Positions 26,866-34,853 of a DNA stretch of 64,000 nucleotides are shown here, piece by piece. Under the pieces are notes generated by a model. That model saw only the letters and a list, made by a program, of their open reading frames with translations. It was not told the DNA's origin and did not search any database. Position 1 is the stretch's first letter. Every line of letters begins with the position of its first letter. The stretch lies in assembly GCA_017745075.1 (NCBI GenBank), contig JAGIAD010000011.1:62001-126000 (forward strand). Direction: 5' to 3'. A program made the translations under genes and the position numbers. Origin of the DNA: Sphingobacteriaceae bacterium (GTDB lineage: Bacteria; Bacteroidota; Bacteroidia; Sphingobacteriales; Sphingobacteriaceae).

Positions 26866-26955
26866 ATTCTTAAGATTTATTTATGTGTAAAATCAAGTTA
26901 AGAATTTTACTCCCCAAATTTTAATCCCATCAGAAATATTGCAATATGGCTGGTG

Positions 26956-27423
26956 CTAAATTTTAAATATGAGATAAGCTAAAACAGTTACAATCAGTAG
27001 AATCAATAATATTTTGATTAATTTTTTACTGAGGCTGTTTTGATTATTGCTGTAATTCCCAGAAATAATATTCTTAATATCGGTATCCCTGCTTTGTTGT
27101 ATAATATTGCCTCCAACCTTATACTGCATCAGCTTTTCTACATAATCCCTACTCGCGGCCAAACCTAAGCCTGTTGCATCTTTATAATGTTTAATGGCGT
27201 TTAACTTGTTGCCCTGACTTAAAATGGCCAATACCTCTTCGTCTAAATTTTGGGACTTGGGAGCAGGTTGCTGTGTTCCGGCTTCCAGGGCGTCTACATA
27301 ATCTTTAGCTTCTTTTAAACCGCATCCGCTATGATCTTTAACTACCTTAACGGCAGCTATTTTCTGGTTACGGTAGAGAAACAACAGTGCTTGCTGCTGT
27401 ATTTCGGGACTAACATTAATCAT
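26956..27423 (-). CDS. Tail-anchored protein with two L7/L12 C-terminal-like repeats
   Basis: This is about 155 aa from the ATG at 27423. An open frame extends further upstream but its sequence is not protein-like. Two related segments resemble the ribosomal L7/L12 C-terminal fold: QALLFLYRNQKIAAVKVVKD with GLKEAKDYVDAL, then VLAILSQGNKLNAIKHYKDA with GLAASRDYVEKL. The last 20 residues (KILLILLIVTVLAYLIFKI) form one membrane helix, so the repeats should face the cytosol from a C-terminal anchor. It has no ribosomal-protein neighbours. Function unknown. Confidence 0.78.
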   Translation of the reverse strand: MINVSPEIQQQALLFLYRNQKIAAVKVVKDHSGCGLKEAKDYVDALEAGTQQPAPKSQNLDEEVLAILSQGNKLNAIKHYKDATGLGLAASRDYVEKLMQYKVGGNIIQQSRDTDIKNIISGNYSNNQNSLSKKLIKILLILLIVTVLAYLIFKI

Positions 27424-27920
27424 AATTTTAAGCCAGCAAAACATGAACCAATTATTACAACCTGAAATGAGTCTTTTATCATGAATGCGATCACGTAAAG
27501 GTATTTTTTCTAGGAAAAATGATAAATGATCAGATAAAACTAAACAATGAATAAATAGGAACAGATAATGAGTATCAGTTTCGGGTAGTGAGCGATAGAT
27601 TTTCTGAATCACTTGATTATTCTGCCTCCCTGGGGCATCAGATCAGATATTGCCATGTATATGGGACTATGAGACCTGATACCGTCAGAATAAGCAGGAT
27701 GAGCGTAATAAAACTAAAAAATGGAACCCTTTGCCCTGAATAAATTCGCGGACACTGTATCCTGGTCGGGTAAACAGACCTTTCAGGGTAAATAAAAAGT
27801 CTTTATATACATACCAAACACCATGAACACGTCTGAACAAATATACAACATATCACCAATTGGTGATAAAAATATTTAAAATTGATTATGTAATTTTCGG
27901 GTACGATTATTTTTTATCTC
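27424..27920. other. Region upstream of the TetR gene
   Basis: No established gene. A 24-codon open frame, MEPFALNKFADTVSWSGKQT..., runs at 27721-27795 without a visible ribosome-binding site and may be chance or a gene remnant. The 18-bp palindrome at 27849-27866 is listed separately. Confidence 0.4.
27849..27866. promoter_or_regulatory. Perfect 18-bp palindrome, probable TetR operator
   Basis: TATCACCAATTGGTGATA is a perfect dyad centred 63 bp upstream of the TetR start codon. TetR dimers bind such short palindromes in their own promoters, so autoregulation is the likely reading. Confidence 0.7.
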
Positions 27921-28544
27921 ATGGAACAGGAAATAGCAGTTAAATCGTTAAGAAACAAAGAAAAAAGCAAGCAAAAATTCTTAGCTGCCGTGGAAAAAAT
28001 ACTCCATACAAAAGGTTTTTCCGGCCTTAAGGTTAACGATATCGCACGCACAGCAGGCCTTGACAAAAAACTGATGTATAACTATTTTGGCGGGAAAGAC
28101 GAGCTTATTGACGAATATATCCGTTCGCAGGATTTCTGGAGCAACGTAAAAGATGAATCAGAAGGAACCGCAGTGAACGACGGAGGGAAAACATTCGCCA
28201 GAGCCATGCTCCTCTCTCAATTCGATTATGTTTTTAAAAACAAGGATTTACAGAAAATCCTGCTTTGGGGATTGATAGAGAACCGGAAATCGTTGAAAAA
28301 ACTGGCAAACGACCGTGAAGAAAATGGTGAACTCTTATTTAATAGTATTACCGATCCGTATTTTGGTGAAAATGCCAAAAGATACCGGGCCATTATTGCG
28401 CTGCTGATTTCGGGAATTTACTACTTAGACATTTACGCCACAACGAACGACTGTACTTTCTGCGGATTAGACCTTAAAAGTGCAAATGGACGGGCAGAGA
28501 TTGAAAATGCCCTGACTTTTCTGCTCGATAAGACTTATGAGTAA
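27921..28544 (+). CDS. TetR/AcrR family transcriptional regulator
   Basis: This 207-aa regulator has an N-terminal HTH at about residues 12-60 (KFLAAVEKILHTKGFSGLKV, DIARTAGLDKKLMYNYFGGK), the canonical TetR layout. A helical ligand-binding domain follows that does not indicate a ligand. It ends in a Cys-containing segment (NDCTFCGLDL). It probably represses its own promoter through the 18-bp palindrome upstream. No obvious efflux pump or enzyme is adjacent; the next gene downstream encodes a membrane-bound wHTH protein. Confidence 0.93.
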   Translation: MEQEIAVKSLRNKEKSKQKFLAAVEKILHTKGFSGLKVNDIARTAGLDKKLMYNYFGGKDELIDEYIRSQDFWSNVKDESEGTAVNDGGKTFARAMLLSQFDYVFKNKDLQKILLWGLIENRKSLKKLANDREENGELLFNSITDPYFGENAKRYRAIIALLISGIYYLDIYATTNDCTFCGLDLKSANGRAEIENALTFLLDKTYE

Positions 28545-28750
28545 AAAAACCAGCGAGGAAAGCTTCTAGAAATATTCTTCTTCAGGAGACACTTCCATCT
28601 TTCAGTTCAGCTTCCCTTTGGGCAGCAGTGTTTTTTTAGCCTGGTTTTAAAGAAGTTTCATTTGCAACAAAAATAGATATCTTACCGCCTGAGGAGCCGG
28701 AAATATAAATAAAAATGTAAACTTTGCATTGTAAATAAATACCTGATACT

Positions 28751-29641
28751 ATGCCTGTTAACCAAAATTACTTCTTTAGAAAAGGTAAATCTCTTTTTGG
28801 ATTTATGCTACTCTTTTTTATCTCGATCATTTGTGCAGCTTTCAGTATGTTTGGACATGAAGATTTCGATATGGCCAGAAGAGAAGTTTTGCTGCGTAAA
28901 CTGGGGCACGAAATACTCTTACAATCGGGCGACAGTACCTCGTGGGTATTGCCGGTTAAAAAGATAAGCGAAAATGAATACCAGATCAGGTTTGCGCATG
29001 AGCTAACTTTTCAAACAGGTTCGCTGGTCAATATTACCAGGCAAGTGTTTGGGGATCATTTCTTAACCAATGATTACGTTGTGAAGGTTCTGAATACCAG
29101 CAATTCAAGTGTAGTTTATGGATTCGCCATATCGGAAAACAAAAAAGATGATATTATAGCCTGCATTGGAAGAAAGCAACCCATGGCGCGCTATGAGATA
29201 AACATTAAATTCAAACCGACAACAATAAGTACAGTTAAGAAGGGGTATCTTTTGGGCAGCCTGCCATTTCTGGCTCTTGTGGGTTTTATTTTTTTGAGAT
29301 CTGTTAAAACACGTAAAACTTTGTCCAGCGTTCAACCTACAGGTATGTTTACTTTGGGTTCAGTATTGTTTGATGCGAAAAACCGGACGATCACTGTAAA
29401 TGAAAAGGTAATAGAACTGACCGCGACCGAAAACCGTTTATTGCTTATTTTCGCCGCGGCGCCCAACGAAACCATTGCACGAAGCCGTTTACAAAAAGAG
29501 ATTTGGGAAGATGAAGGCGTAATTGTAGGGCGTAGTTTGGATATGTTTATCTCCAAACTCAGAAAAAAACTGGAAGATGATCAAAATATCAAAATTGTTG
29601 TGATACGCGGCAAAGGATACAAGCTTCAAATCAGTTCATAA
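28751..29641 (+). CDS. ToxR-like membrane-bound winged-helix regulator
   Basis: This 296-aa protein has an N-terminal membrane segment (about residues 14-34), an extracytoplasmic domain (about 35-160), and a second helix (GYLLGSLPFLALVGFIFL, about 165-182). A C-terminal OmpR/PhoB-type winged helix follows (about 200-295: LFDAKNRTITVNEKVIELTA, RSRLQKEIWEDEGVIVGRSL, VVIRGKGYKL). There is no receiver domain. Sensor and DNA-binding parts are joined across the membrane as in ToxR/CadC, but with the DNA-binding domain at the C-terminus. It should sense an envelope signal and act on DNA directly. Target unknown. Confidence 0.85.
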   Translation: MPVNQNYFFRKGKSLFGFMLLFFISIICAAFSMFGHEDFDMARREVLLRKLGHEILLQSGDSTSWVLPVKKISENEYQIRFAHELTFQTGSLVNITRQVFGDHFLTNDYVVKVLNTSNSSVVYGFAISENKKDDIIACIGRKQPMARYEINIKFKPTTISTVKKGYLLGSLPFLALVGFIFLRSVKTRKTLSSVQPTGMFTLGSVLFDAKNRTITVNEKVIELTATENRLLLIFAAAPNETIARSRLQKEIWEDEGVIVGRSLDMFISKLRKKLEDDQNIKIVVIRGKGYKLQISS

Positions 29642-29955
29642 AAGAATCTTCTCAACCTCATCTCAACTGTAACGCAGTGGGATGGAGAGATCTATCTTGA
29701 ATGAAAGACACTGAAACAAGTTCAGGGTGACGATATTATGGAAAAATCTACAGATCACTTATATTGTCATAAAATAAATCCCCCTCAGGATAACAATTCA
29801 GATAATAAAATCGTCATCTCGACTGTAACACAGTGGAACGGAGAGATCTATCTCGCATAAAGACCCTGAAACGAATTAAGGGTGAGGATATTATGGATAG
29901 ATTTATTATTACTTATACTGATTTATACAATAAATTATTCCTCATGATGACAGTT
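29642..29955. repeat. Two tandem copies of a compound repeat
   Basis: Two related units of about 150 bp (about 29658-29795 and 29814-29955) each carry CATCTCGACTGTAAC-type DNA, CAGTGGAACGGAGAGATCT and a GGGTGACGATATTATGGA segment. Each ends with ATAAATTATTCCTCATGATG-like DNA. They are members of the same interspersed family as 9086, 12381 and 24555. Confidence 0.7.
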
Positions 29956-31137
29956 TTATACAAATTCTTTGCTTGCATCATAACTGTATACCCAATGCAT
30001 TTTTTTCTTTTCCATATTGATAAAATATTTTAACATCATATCCCTGAAAAAGTTAGCTACAGGATTTGGTTTTGATTTGGCTCTGCCTATTTTTCTTGCC
30101 TGTGCAATTACCTTGGCTACCCGGCCAGACCTTAACTGCTGGAAACGCGAAAAGGCAAGCTCAGGATCAGGGTACGTGGCGAGGCACCTGGCCAAAATTG
30201 CGCTGTCTTCCAATGCAAGGGAAGCCCCTTGTCCGGTGTGGGGAGATATGGCATGTGCCGCATCGCCGATCAGGCACACTTTTGATGTATACCATTTTTC
30301 CAAAGCAGGCATATCGTAAATGGGATAAGCAAACAGGTTACTGCTGGCCGCAATAATCTGGCTTATTTTGTGGTAATCTTTTTGATGAAGTTCCAGTAAA
30401 TCTTTCTTTATATTTTGCTGCTGGAGATTAAATTCCGTACCATTTGGTTCCTTTTCCCAATCGTAGTTGTTAAACCACCATACTTGTCCGGTATTGGTAG
30501 TGGAATATCCGAAGAATGCTTCCCTGCCAAAAGTCATCTCAATAGCCTCCGACTTTTCCTGCCAGTCAGGAATTTTTACAATGGCACCGGTAGAAAGCAT
30601 TTTGGTATATACAGGTTTGGGCGCATCAGGGAAAACCAATCTTCTGCACCTGGAGTGGATTCCGTCGGCCCCTATCAACAGGTCGTAACCGGTCAGTTTA
30701 CCTTTATTGGTCTCTACATCTATTTTGGTCCCGGAATATTCAATGGACATCAATTTGCACCCATATTCTATCTGAACACCTAAACTGATCAGTTTTTCCT
30801 GCAGCAGGTTGCTGATAGCCGATCGCTTAACCTGTATGCTGCTTACACCATAAGCTTCTTTTTGGTAAGATGCATCCAGCTCTGCAATACGCTGTCCCTT
30901 TGCGTTATAAAAACGCAGTGTTCCGGGAACGTATTCTTCATAAAGCTTTGAAATATCGACAAGGCCGGAAAGAATATTCAGTCCATTTGGCGATATACCA
31001 AAAAACAACCCTTCATTCATTTCTGCCTCGCTGCGGGCCTCGATAATTTTTACCTGGGCACCCTGTTCAATCAGTTTAATTGCTAAGGCTGGTCCTGCAA
31101 TCCCACTGCCTACTATCAGTATTTTTCTCTCATCCAT
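29956..31137 (-). CDS. FAD-dependent monooxygenase
   Basis: This is about 393 aa from MDERKILIVGSGIAG (ATG 31137); an in-frame ATG at 31152 would overlap the upstream gene by 11 bp. It has the FAD fold VGSGIAGPALAIKLIEQGA, the DG motif LIGADGIHSRCR, and the second FAD motif GDAAHAISPHTGQGASLALED. This places it in the p-hydroxybenzoate hydroxylase-like aromatic/antibiotic monooxygenase group, which includes TetX. The substrate cannot be read. It follows a small membrane protein gene and is divergent from a MarR gene, an arrangement typical of an inducible detoxification unit. Confidence 0.9.
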   Translation of the reverse strand: MDERKILIVGSGIAGPALAIKLIEQGAQVKIIEARSEAEMNEGLFFGISPNGLNILSGLVDISKLYEEYVPGTLRFYNAKGQRIAELDASYQKEAYGVSSIQVKRSAISNLLQEKLISLGVQIEYGCKLMSIEYSGTKIDVETNKGKLTGYDLLIGADGIHSRCRRLVFPDAPKPVYTKMLSTGAIVKIPDWQEKSEAIEMTFGREAFFGYSTTNTGQVWWFNNYDWEKEPNGTEFNLQQQNIKKDLLELHQKDYHKISQIIAASSNLFAYPIYDMPALEKWYTSKVCLIGDAAHAISPHTGQGASLALEDSAILARCLATYPDPELAFSRFQQLRSGRVAKVIAQARKIGRAKSKPNPVANFFRDMMLKYFINMEKKKMHWVYSYDASKEFV

Positions 31138-31141
31138 CGTA

Positions 31142-31651
31142 TTAATTTTCATTGATGTTATCCTTTTTATTAAACCTTAAGATGAACACATAGCCTAAAT
31201 TAACCATTACATAAAGCCCTACACGCAGGTAATTGAGGTTCTTCCACATGGTGGCACGCTCGAGCAACCCCTGATCAACAACAGGCTTAACATCCATTGC
31301 CATAAACTGCATTAGTGTAGGCGCAAAATACTGCAGGGTCCATACCCTTAGTGAAATATGTACAGCGAGCAGCAATAACATGATGTTACGTCTTTGCCTG
31401 ATATGCCAGTTGAACATAAGTGCAATTAACAGGAAAACCTCATGTACGGAGTGTACAATCATCCAGAAAAGCTTGAAATCAAGCCCGTACTCAGTTTTGA
31501 AAAAAAATAAGGAGGCAGGCGGACCGGCCGTCCATGCAGGAACCATAATGGCGGTTTCCCACAATTGTGCCCCGTTCATTACAAAATAGAGTGCTGTGGC
31601 CACATACAGCCATTGATCTGCCCTCAATTTTTTATTGGTTATCGCGTTCAT
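31142..31651 (-). CDS. Four-helix membrane protein, unrecognised
   Basis: This is about 169 aa from MNAITNKKLRADQWLYVATA (ATG 31651), with an in-frame extension to 31678 judged unlikely. Four hydrophobic helices are visible (YVATALYFVMNGAQLW; LFWMIVHSVHEVFLLIALMF; NIMLLLLAVHISLRVW; VGLYVMVNLGYVFILRF), with conserved-looking His residues in helix 2. No family is recognised with confidence. It is upstream of, and probably cotranscribed with, the FAD monooxygenase, and divergent from MarR. Confidence 0.72.
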   Translation of the reverse strand: MNAITNKKLRADQWLYVATALYFVMNGAQLWETAIMVPAWTAGPPASLFFFKTEYGLDFKLFWMIVHSVHEVFLLIALMFNWHIRQRRNIMLLLLAVHISLRVWTLQYFAPTLMQFMAMDVKPVVDQGLLERATMWKNLNYLRVGLYVMVNLGYVFILRFNKKDNINEN

Positions 31652-31712
31652 TTTTTTGGTTTTAAAATTTATAAGCAAAGCATTCTTGATATCTTTACTA
31701 CAAAAAAAATTA

Positions 31713-31727
31713 ACTTTACAATAAAGT
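31713..31727. promoter_or_regulatory. Candidate MarR operator between divergent genes
   Basis: ACTTTACAATAAAGT is a dyad with perfect 6-bp arms and a 3-bp spacer. It lies in the 104-bp gap between the membrane-protein/monooxygenase pair and marR, where MarR-family operators usually sit. Confidence 0.55.
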
Positions 31728-31755
31728 ATCTTAATGACAAAGATAAATTGTTTTT

Positions 31756-32232
31756 ATGGACAATAAAGAAAAATCAGAAAAAAAAATACTTTTGGCAGAC
31801 ATAGACCACTTAACGAGGGAATTTTCGACAGGTACGGTACTTATGCACCAGGCCATTGCACAAAAAGCGGGCTTAACCGGTACCGACCACAAGTACATAG
31901 ACCTGCTCCTGCAACATGGTTCTATGACCGCCGGACAGCTGGCTGAGCTGAGCGGTATTACTACAGGGGCAGTTACCGCAATGATCGACAGGCTTGAAAA
32001 GAGCAAGCTAGTTACCCGGGAACGCAGTGCTGACGACAGAAGGAAGGTAATTGTGGTTCTTGACCGCGAAGAAGCATTCAGGCGGATAGGTCCGTCATTT
32101 AAGGCCATGCAGGAAGATCTGGATAAACTGTATGATGGATTTACCGTGACGGAATTGGCAACCATTGAAAAATACTTAAAAGCGGTTGTTGGATTCACCA
32201 ATAAGCAGATCAGGAACCTGAACGGACATTAG
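31756..32232 (+). CDS. MarR family transcriptional regulator
   Basis: This 158-aa regulator has the MarR winged helix at about residues 35-105: GLTGTDHKYIDLLLQHGSMT, AELSGITTGAVTAMIDRLEK and the wing SADDRRKVIVVL. MarR dimers are released from DNA by small aromatic ligands or oxidants. It is divergent from the FAD monooxygenase pair, which is its likely target, and is followed after 3 bases by a Crp/Fnr-type gene, so the two regulators are cotranscribed. Confidence 0.94.
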   Translation: MDNKEKSEKKILLADIDHLTREFSTGTVLMHQAIAQKAGLTGTDHKYIDLLLQHGSMTAGQLAELSGITTGAVTAMIDRLEKSKLVTRERSADDRRKVIVVLDREEAFRRIGPSFKAMQEDLDKLYDGFTVTELATIEKYLKAVVGFTNKQIRNLNGH

Positions 32233-32235
32233 GCG

Positions 32236-32805
32236 ATGGATAACATCAGAAAATATTTTAACGAATTTGTAGCGCAAAGCGACGAGGACTGGGCGATTTT
32301 CTCTTCAAAACTCGAAAGAGTTGAATTTCCAAAAAAATCAATCATCCTTGAAAAAGGAAAAAGGGAAAAATTCCTGTCCTTTATAGCAAAGGGAATTGTT
32401 AGGTTTAATATACCCAAGCCCGATTACGACTTCACATTCGGTTTCGCATTTGAAAACACGTTTGTAAGCGGATATGATTCGTTCCTTACCAAAACCCCTT
32501 CCCTATACAATATAGAAGCGATAGCTGATTGTGTACTATGGCGGATTAACTGTGAAGACCTGGAAACGGTTTACGACAGTACCTCAATCGGCGACCGCAT
32601 TGGAAGAAAAATAGCTGAAGAACTGTATCTTAAAAAAATGAAACGGGAAATGTCATTGCTGGAAGATACCGCGAAGAAAAGATATTTGGATTTAATGTCT
32701 GAACAACCCCAGCTCATTAAGTATATACCACAAAAATACCTGGCTTCGTACATTGGGATCAGGCCTCAATCGCTCAGCAGGATAAGAAAGGAGATTTCGA
32801 TTTAA
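32236..32805 (+). CDS. Crp/Fnr family regulator (cNMP-binding-like)
   Basis: This 189-aa protein has a cyclic-nucleotide-binding-like jelly roll (about residues 10-125: FPKKSIILEKGKREKFLSFI, GFAFENTFVSGYDSF). A reduced C-terminal HTH follows (IPQKYLASYIGIRPQSLSRI). There are no FNR-type N-terminal cysteines, so oxygen sensing by an iron-sulfur cluster is unlikely. It is the Bacteroidota-type short Crp protein, often linked to small membrane proteins. It starts 3 bases after marR, and a DoxX-like gene follows. Confidence 0.9.
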   Translation: MDNIRKYFNEFVAQSDEDWAIFSSKLERVEFPKKSIILEKGKREKFLSFIAKGIVRFNIPKPDYDFTFGFAFENTFVSGYDSFLTKTPSLYNIEAIADCVLWRINCEDLETVYDSTSIGDRIGRKIAEELYLKKMKREMSLLEDTAKKRYLDLMSEQPQLIKYIPQKYLASYIGIRPQSLSRIRKEISI

Positions 32806-32861
32806 TTAACATTTGTTCATTGATTGCTTTTAGGCGGCCTTATAAATTTGTAAGAAAAAAG

Positions 32862-33311
32862 ATGAAACCACTGTTTATATTGATCGCAGTTTTTGCGGGC
32901 TCACTTATCGGCACAAAAATATTTAAATCAGAAATTGACTACTACTTATCAGGCAAAATTGCCTTATCCGTTATGCTGCTGTTCACTTCATTGGGCCACT
33001 TTATGTTTACCCAGGGGATGTCAAAAATGCTGCCCGACTTTGTTCCTTTCAGAATCCCATTAATATATGTAACAGGATTTATCGAAATAGCTGCCGCCAT
33101 TGGAATATTTGTATCCGGTTTAAAACATACAACAGGGGTACTCCTTATTGTCTTCTTAATCTTGACCATGCCTGCCAATATCTACGCTGCAACAAAACAC
33201 CTTAATTATGAAACGGGAAACTTTGATGGCAAGGGTTTATCATATCTTTGGTTTCGTGTTCCTTTTCAGTTATTATTGATAGGCTGGACATACTTTTTTG
33301 TGGTTAAATAA
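32862..33311 (+). CDS. DoxX-like membrane protein
   Basis: This is about 149 aa from MKPLFILIAVFAGSLIG (ATG 32862); an upstream in-frame TTG at 32820 is less likely. Four helices and the central segment SVMLLFTSLGHFMFTQGMSK, PLIYVTGFIEIAAAIGIFV match the DoxX/DoxD-like small membrane family. These proteins are implicated in redox or quinone-linked processes without a settled function. It follows the MarR-Crp pair on the same strand and probably belongs to the same operon. Confidence 0.8.
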   Translation: MKPLFILIAVFAGSLIGTKIFKSEIDYYLSGKIALSVMLLFTSLGHFMFTQGMSKMLPDFVPFRIPLIYVTGFIEIAAAIGIFVSGLKHTTGVLLIVFLILTMPANIYAATKHLNYETGNFDGKGLSYLWFRVPFQLLLIGWTYFFVVK

Positions 33312-33664
33312 AGCGGCGGGTAATCTGGCGATGTTGGTCTGTTCGAAAACAATTCAGTGAATTCAACGACGAACAAAAACCAAGAGGAGTAGCTTCTTAA
33401 CACAAAGCCTGCTGGGCTCATTAAGACTTCAATTGATTCTGAATTGACAGGTTGTTATAAATTTATTTTTTACCTTTGTATTATGCAAAAACAAGTATTC
33501 ACATATTATAGTTTAGCCACGGGAATTGTTGCCTAATCTTGGGTGTTTTGTTCCTATAGTGTCTTTTCAGGTAGCCATTTAATATTACCTGCAGGCTTTG
33601 TAGTATCCAAAATATCCAGGCTAAAGAATTAAGCAATTTATTTCATCATCTTAACTTACAAATA
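33312..33664. other. Region upstream of rsgA
   Basis: No gene was seen. A good Bacteroidota promoter (listed separately) lies at 33452-33478. A 17-codon frame starting at 33483 coincides with the predicted transcription start and is probably not translated. The remaining roughly 180 bp would be an unusually long leader for rsgA. Confidence 0.45.
33452..33478 (+). promoter_or_regulatory. Promoter for rsgA
   Basis: TACCTTTG (33471-33478) matches the TAnnTTTG -7 element, with TTG at 33452-33454 as a -33 element and a 16-bp gap. It is the same -7 octamer as before tRNA-Cys. The next gene downstream on this strand is rsgA. Confidence 0.6.
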
Positions 33665-34717
33665 GTGAATAACTTATCATTATATGGCTGGAACGAAAGC
33701 CTGCTCCAGCATAAACAAAATTCATCATATAAACATCTTTTTCATGGTCGTGTTTCGACGGTAAACAAGACCAATTATGAAGTTGTGACCGAATGGGGTT
33801 TGCTGTTATGCGAACTAAGCGGTAACCTGCTCTACGGAAGGTCTTCATTTGAACTGCCTTGCACTGGTGATTGGGTAATTTACCAGCCTTTTGACACTGA
33901 TAAAGGTTTAATCGTTGATATTTTGCCCCGCAAGCATACACTTTACCGAAGAAAAGCCGGTACTGTATCTGAAAAACAGGCCATTGCCACACATATTGAA
34001 AAGGCATTTATAGTACAGGGCCTCGATGCCAATTTTAATCCAAAACGAACGGAACGTTTTATGGTTCAGGTATTGGAAGAGGGTATTGAACCTGTCCTGA
34101 TTTTAACTAAGGCCGACCTGGAGTTCAGTAGCGAACAGGTTAAAGAGGCGCTGAAACACCTCACAAGGCAAGTAAGCGTTTTTTATACCAGTATTTTGCT
34201 TCCCGAAACAACACATCAGGTTCGAAAATTTGTTAAGGCCGGCGAATCAATAGTCCTTATAGGTTCGTCAGGCGTGGGAAAGAGTTCTTTGATCAATACA
34301 TTGTGCGAACGTAAGGTATTACCAACATCAGAGACAAGCAGTTCTTCGGGCAAAGGGCGCCACACCTCAACACGAAGGGAAATGGTATTGATGGATGGTG
34401 GTGGTGTATTAATAGATACACCTGGCGTTAGAGAATTTGGACTAGCCGCCGACAATCCGGAAGCATTGGCAGATATGTTTAATGTTACCGATTTTGCTAA
34501 GTCCTGTCGCTATGCTAATTGCCGACATATTGATGAACCCGGCTGTTCTGTTTTAGCGGCGTTAGATAAAGGCCTTTTAGATGAACATAGCTATCACAGT
34601 TACCATAAGCTGCGTAAGGAAGCCTTGCATTTTTCAGAGTCAGAACATGAAAAGCGCAAAAGGGACAGGTCTTTTTCCCGAATTGCAATGGAAGCGCAGA
34701 AAAATAAAAAAAGATAG
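33665..34717 (+). CDS. rsgA: Ribosome small-subunit-dependent GTPase A
   Basis: This 350-aa RsgA (YjeQ) is a circularly permuted GTPase that helps late 30S maturation. An N-terminal OB fold (about residues 20-90) precedes the GTPase. G4 TKAD is at 148-151, before G1 GSSGVGKSS (200-208) and G3 DTPG (251-254), which is the permuted order. The C-terminal zinc site is C281, C286, H288, C294 (CRYANCRHIDEPGC). The start is GTG at 33665. It stands alone, with a convergent glycosidase gene downstream and a strong hairpin between them. Confidence 0.96.
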   Translation: MNNLSLYGWNESLLQHKQNSSYKHLFHGRVSTVNKTNYEVVTEWGLLLCELSGNLLYGRSSFELPCTGDWVIYQPFDTDKGLIVDILPRKHTLYRRKAGTVSEKQAIATHIEKAFIVQGLDANFNPKRTERFMVQVLEEGIEPVLILTKADLEFSSEQVKEALKHLTRQVSVFYTSILLPETTHQVRKFVKAGESIVLIGSSGVGKSSLINTLCERKVLPTSETSSSSGKGRHTSTRREMVLMDGGGVLIDTPGVREFGLAADNPEALADMFNVTDFAKSCRYANCRHIDEPGCSVLAALDKGLLDEHSYHSYHKLRKEALHFSESEHEKRKRDRSFSRIAMEAQKNKKR

Positions 34718-34767
34718 CTACCTGTTGTTAGCCATAGCCCGGTGTCTGCAATAAGCATCAGGCGAAA

Positions 34768-34794
34768 CGAGCCGGAATTAGCTATTCCGGCTCG
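34768..34794. terminator. Bidirectional hairpin between rsgA and the GH106-like gene
   Basis: CGAGCCGGAAT (34768-34778) and ATTCCGGCTCG (34784-34794) form a perfect 11-bp stem with a 5-nt loop, between two convergent genes. Only short T-runs follow on either side, so termination is likely but not textbook. Confidence 0.65.
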
Positions 34795-34853
34795 ATTTGA
34801 AACTTATATCTAGCCTCTTTCTGATTTACAATCAATAAATTTTGACCAGATGA

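Noticed and set aside
33483-33536. 17-codon frame before rsgA as a leader peptide
   Set aside because: The predicted transcription start (about 33485) falls at or after its ATG, so it is probably not translated.
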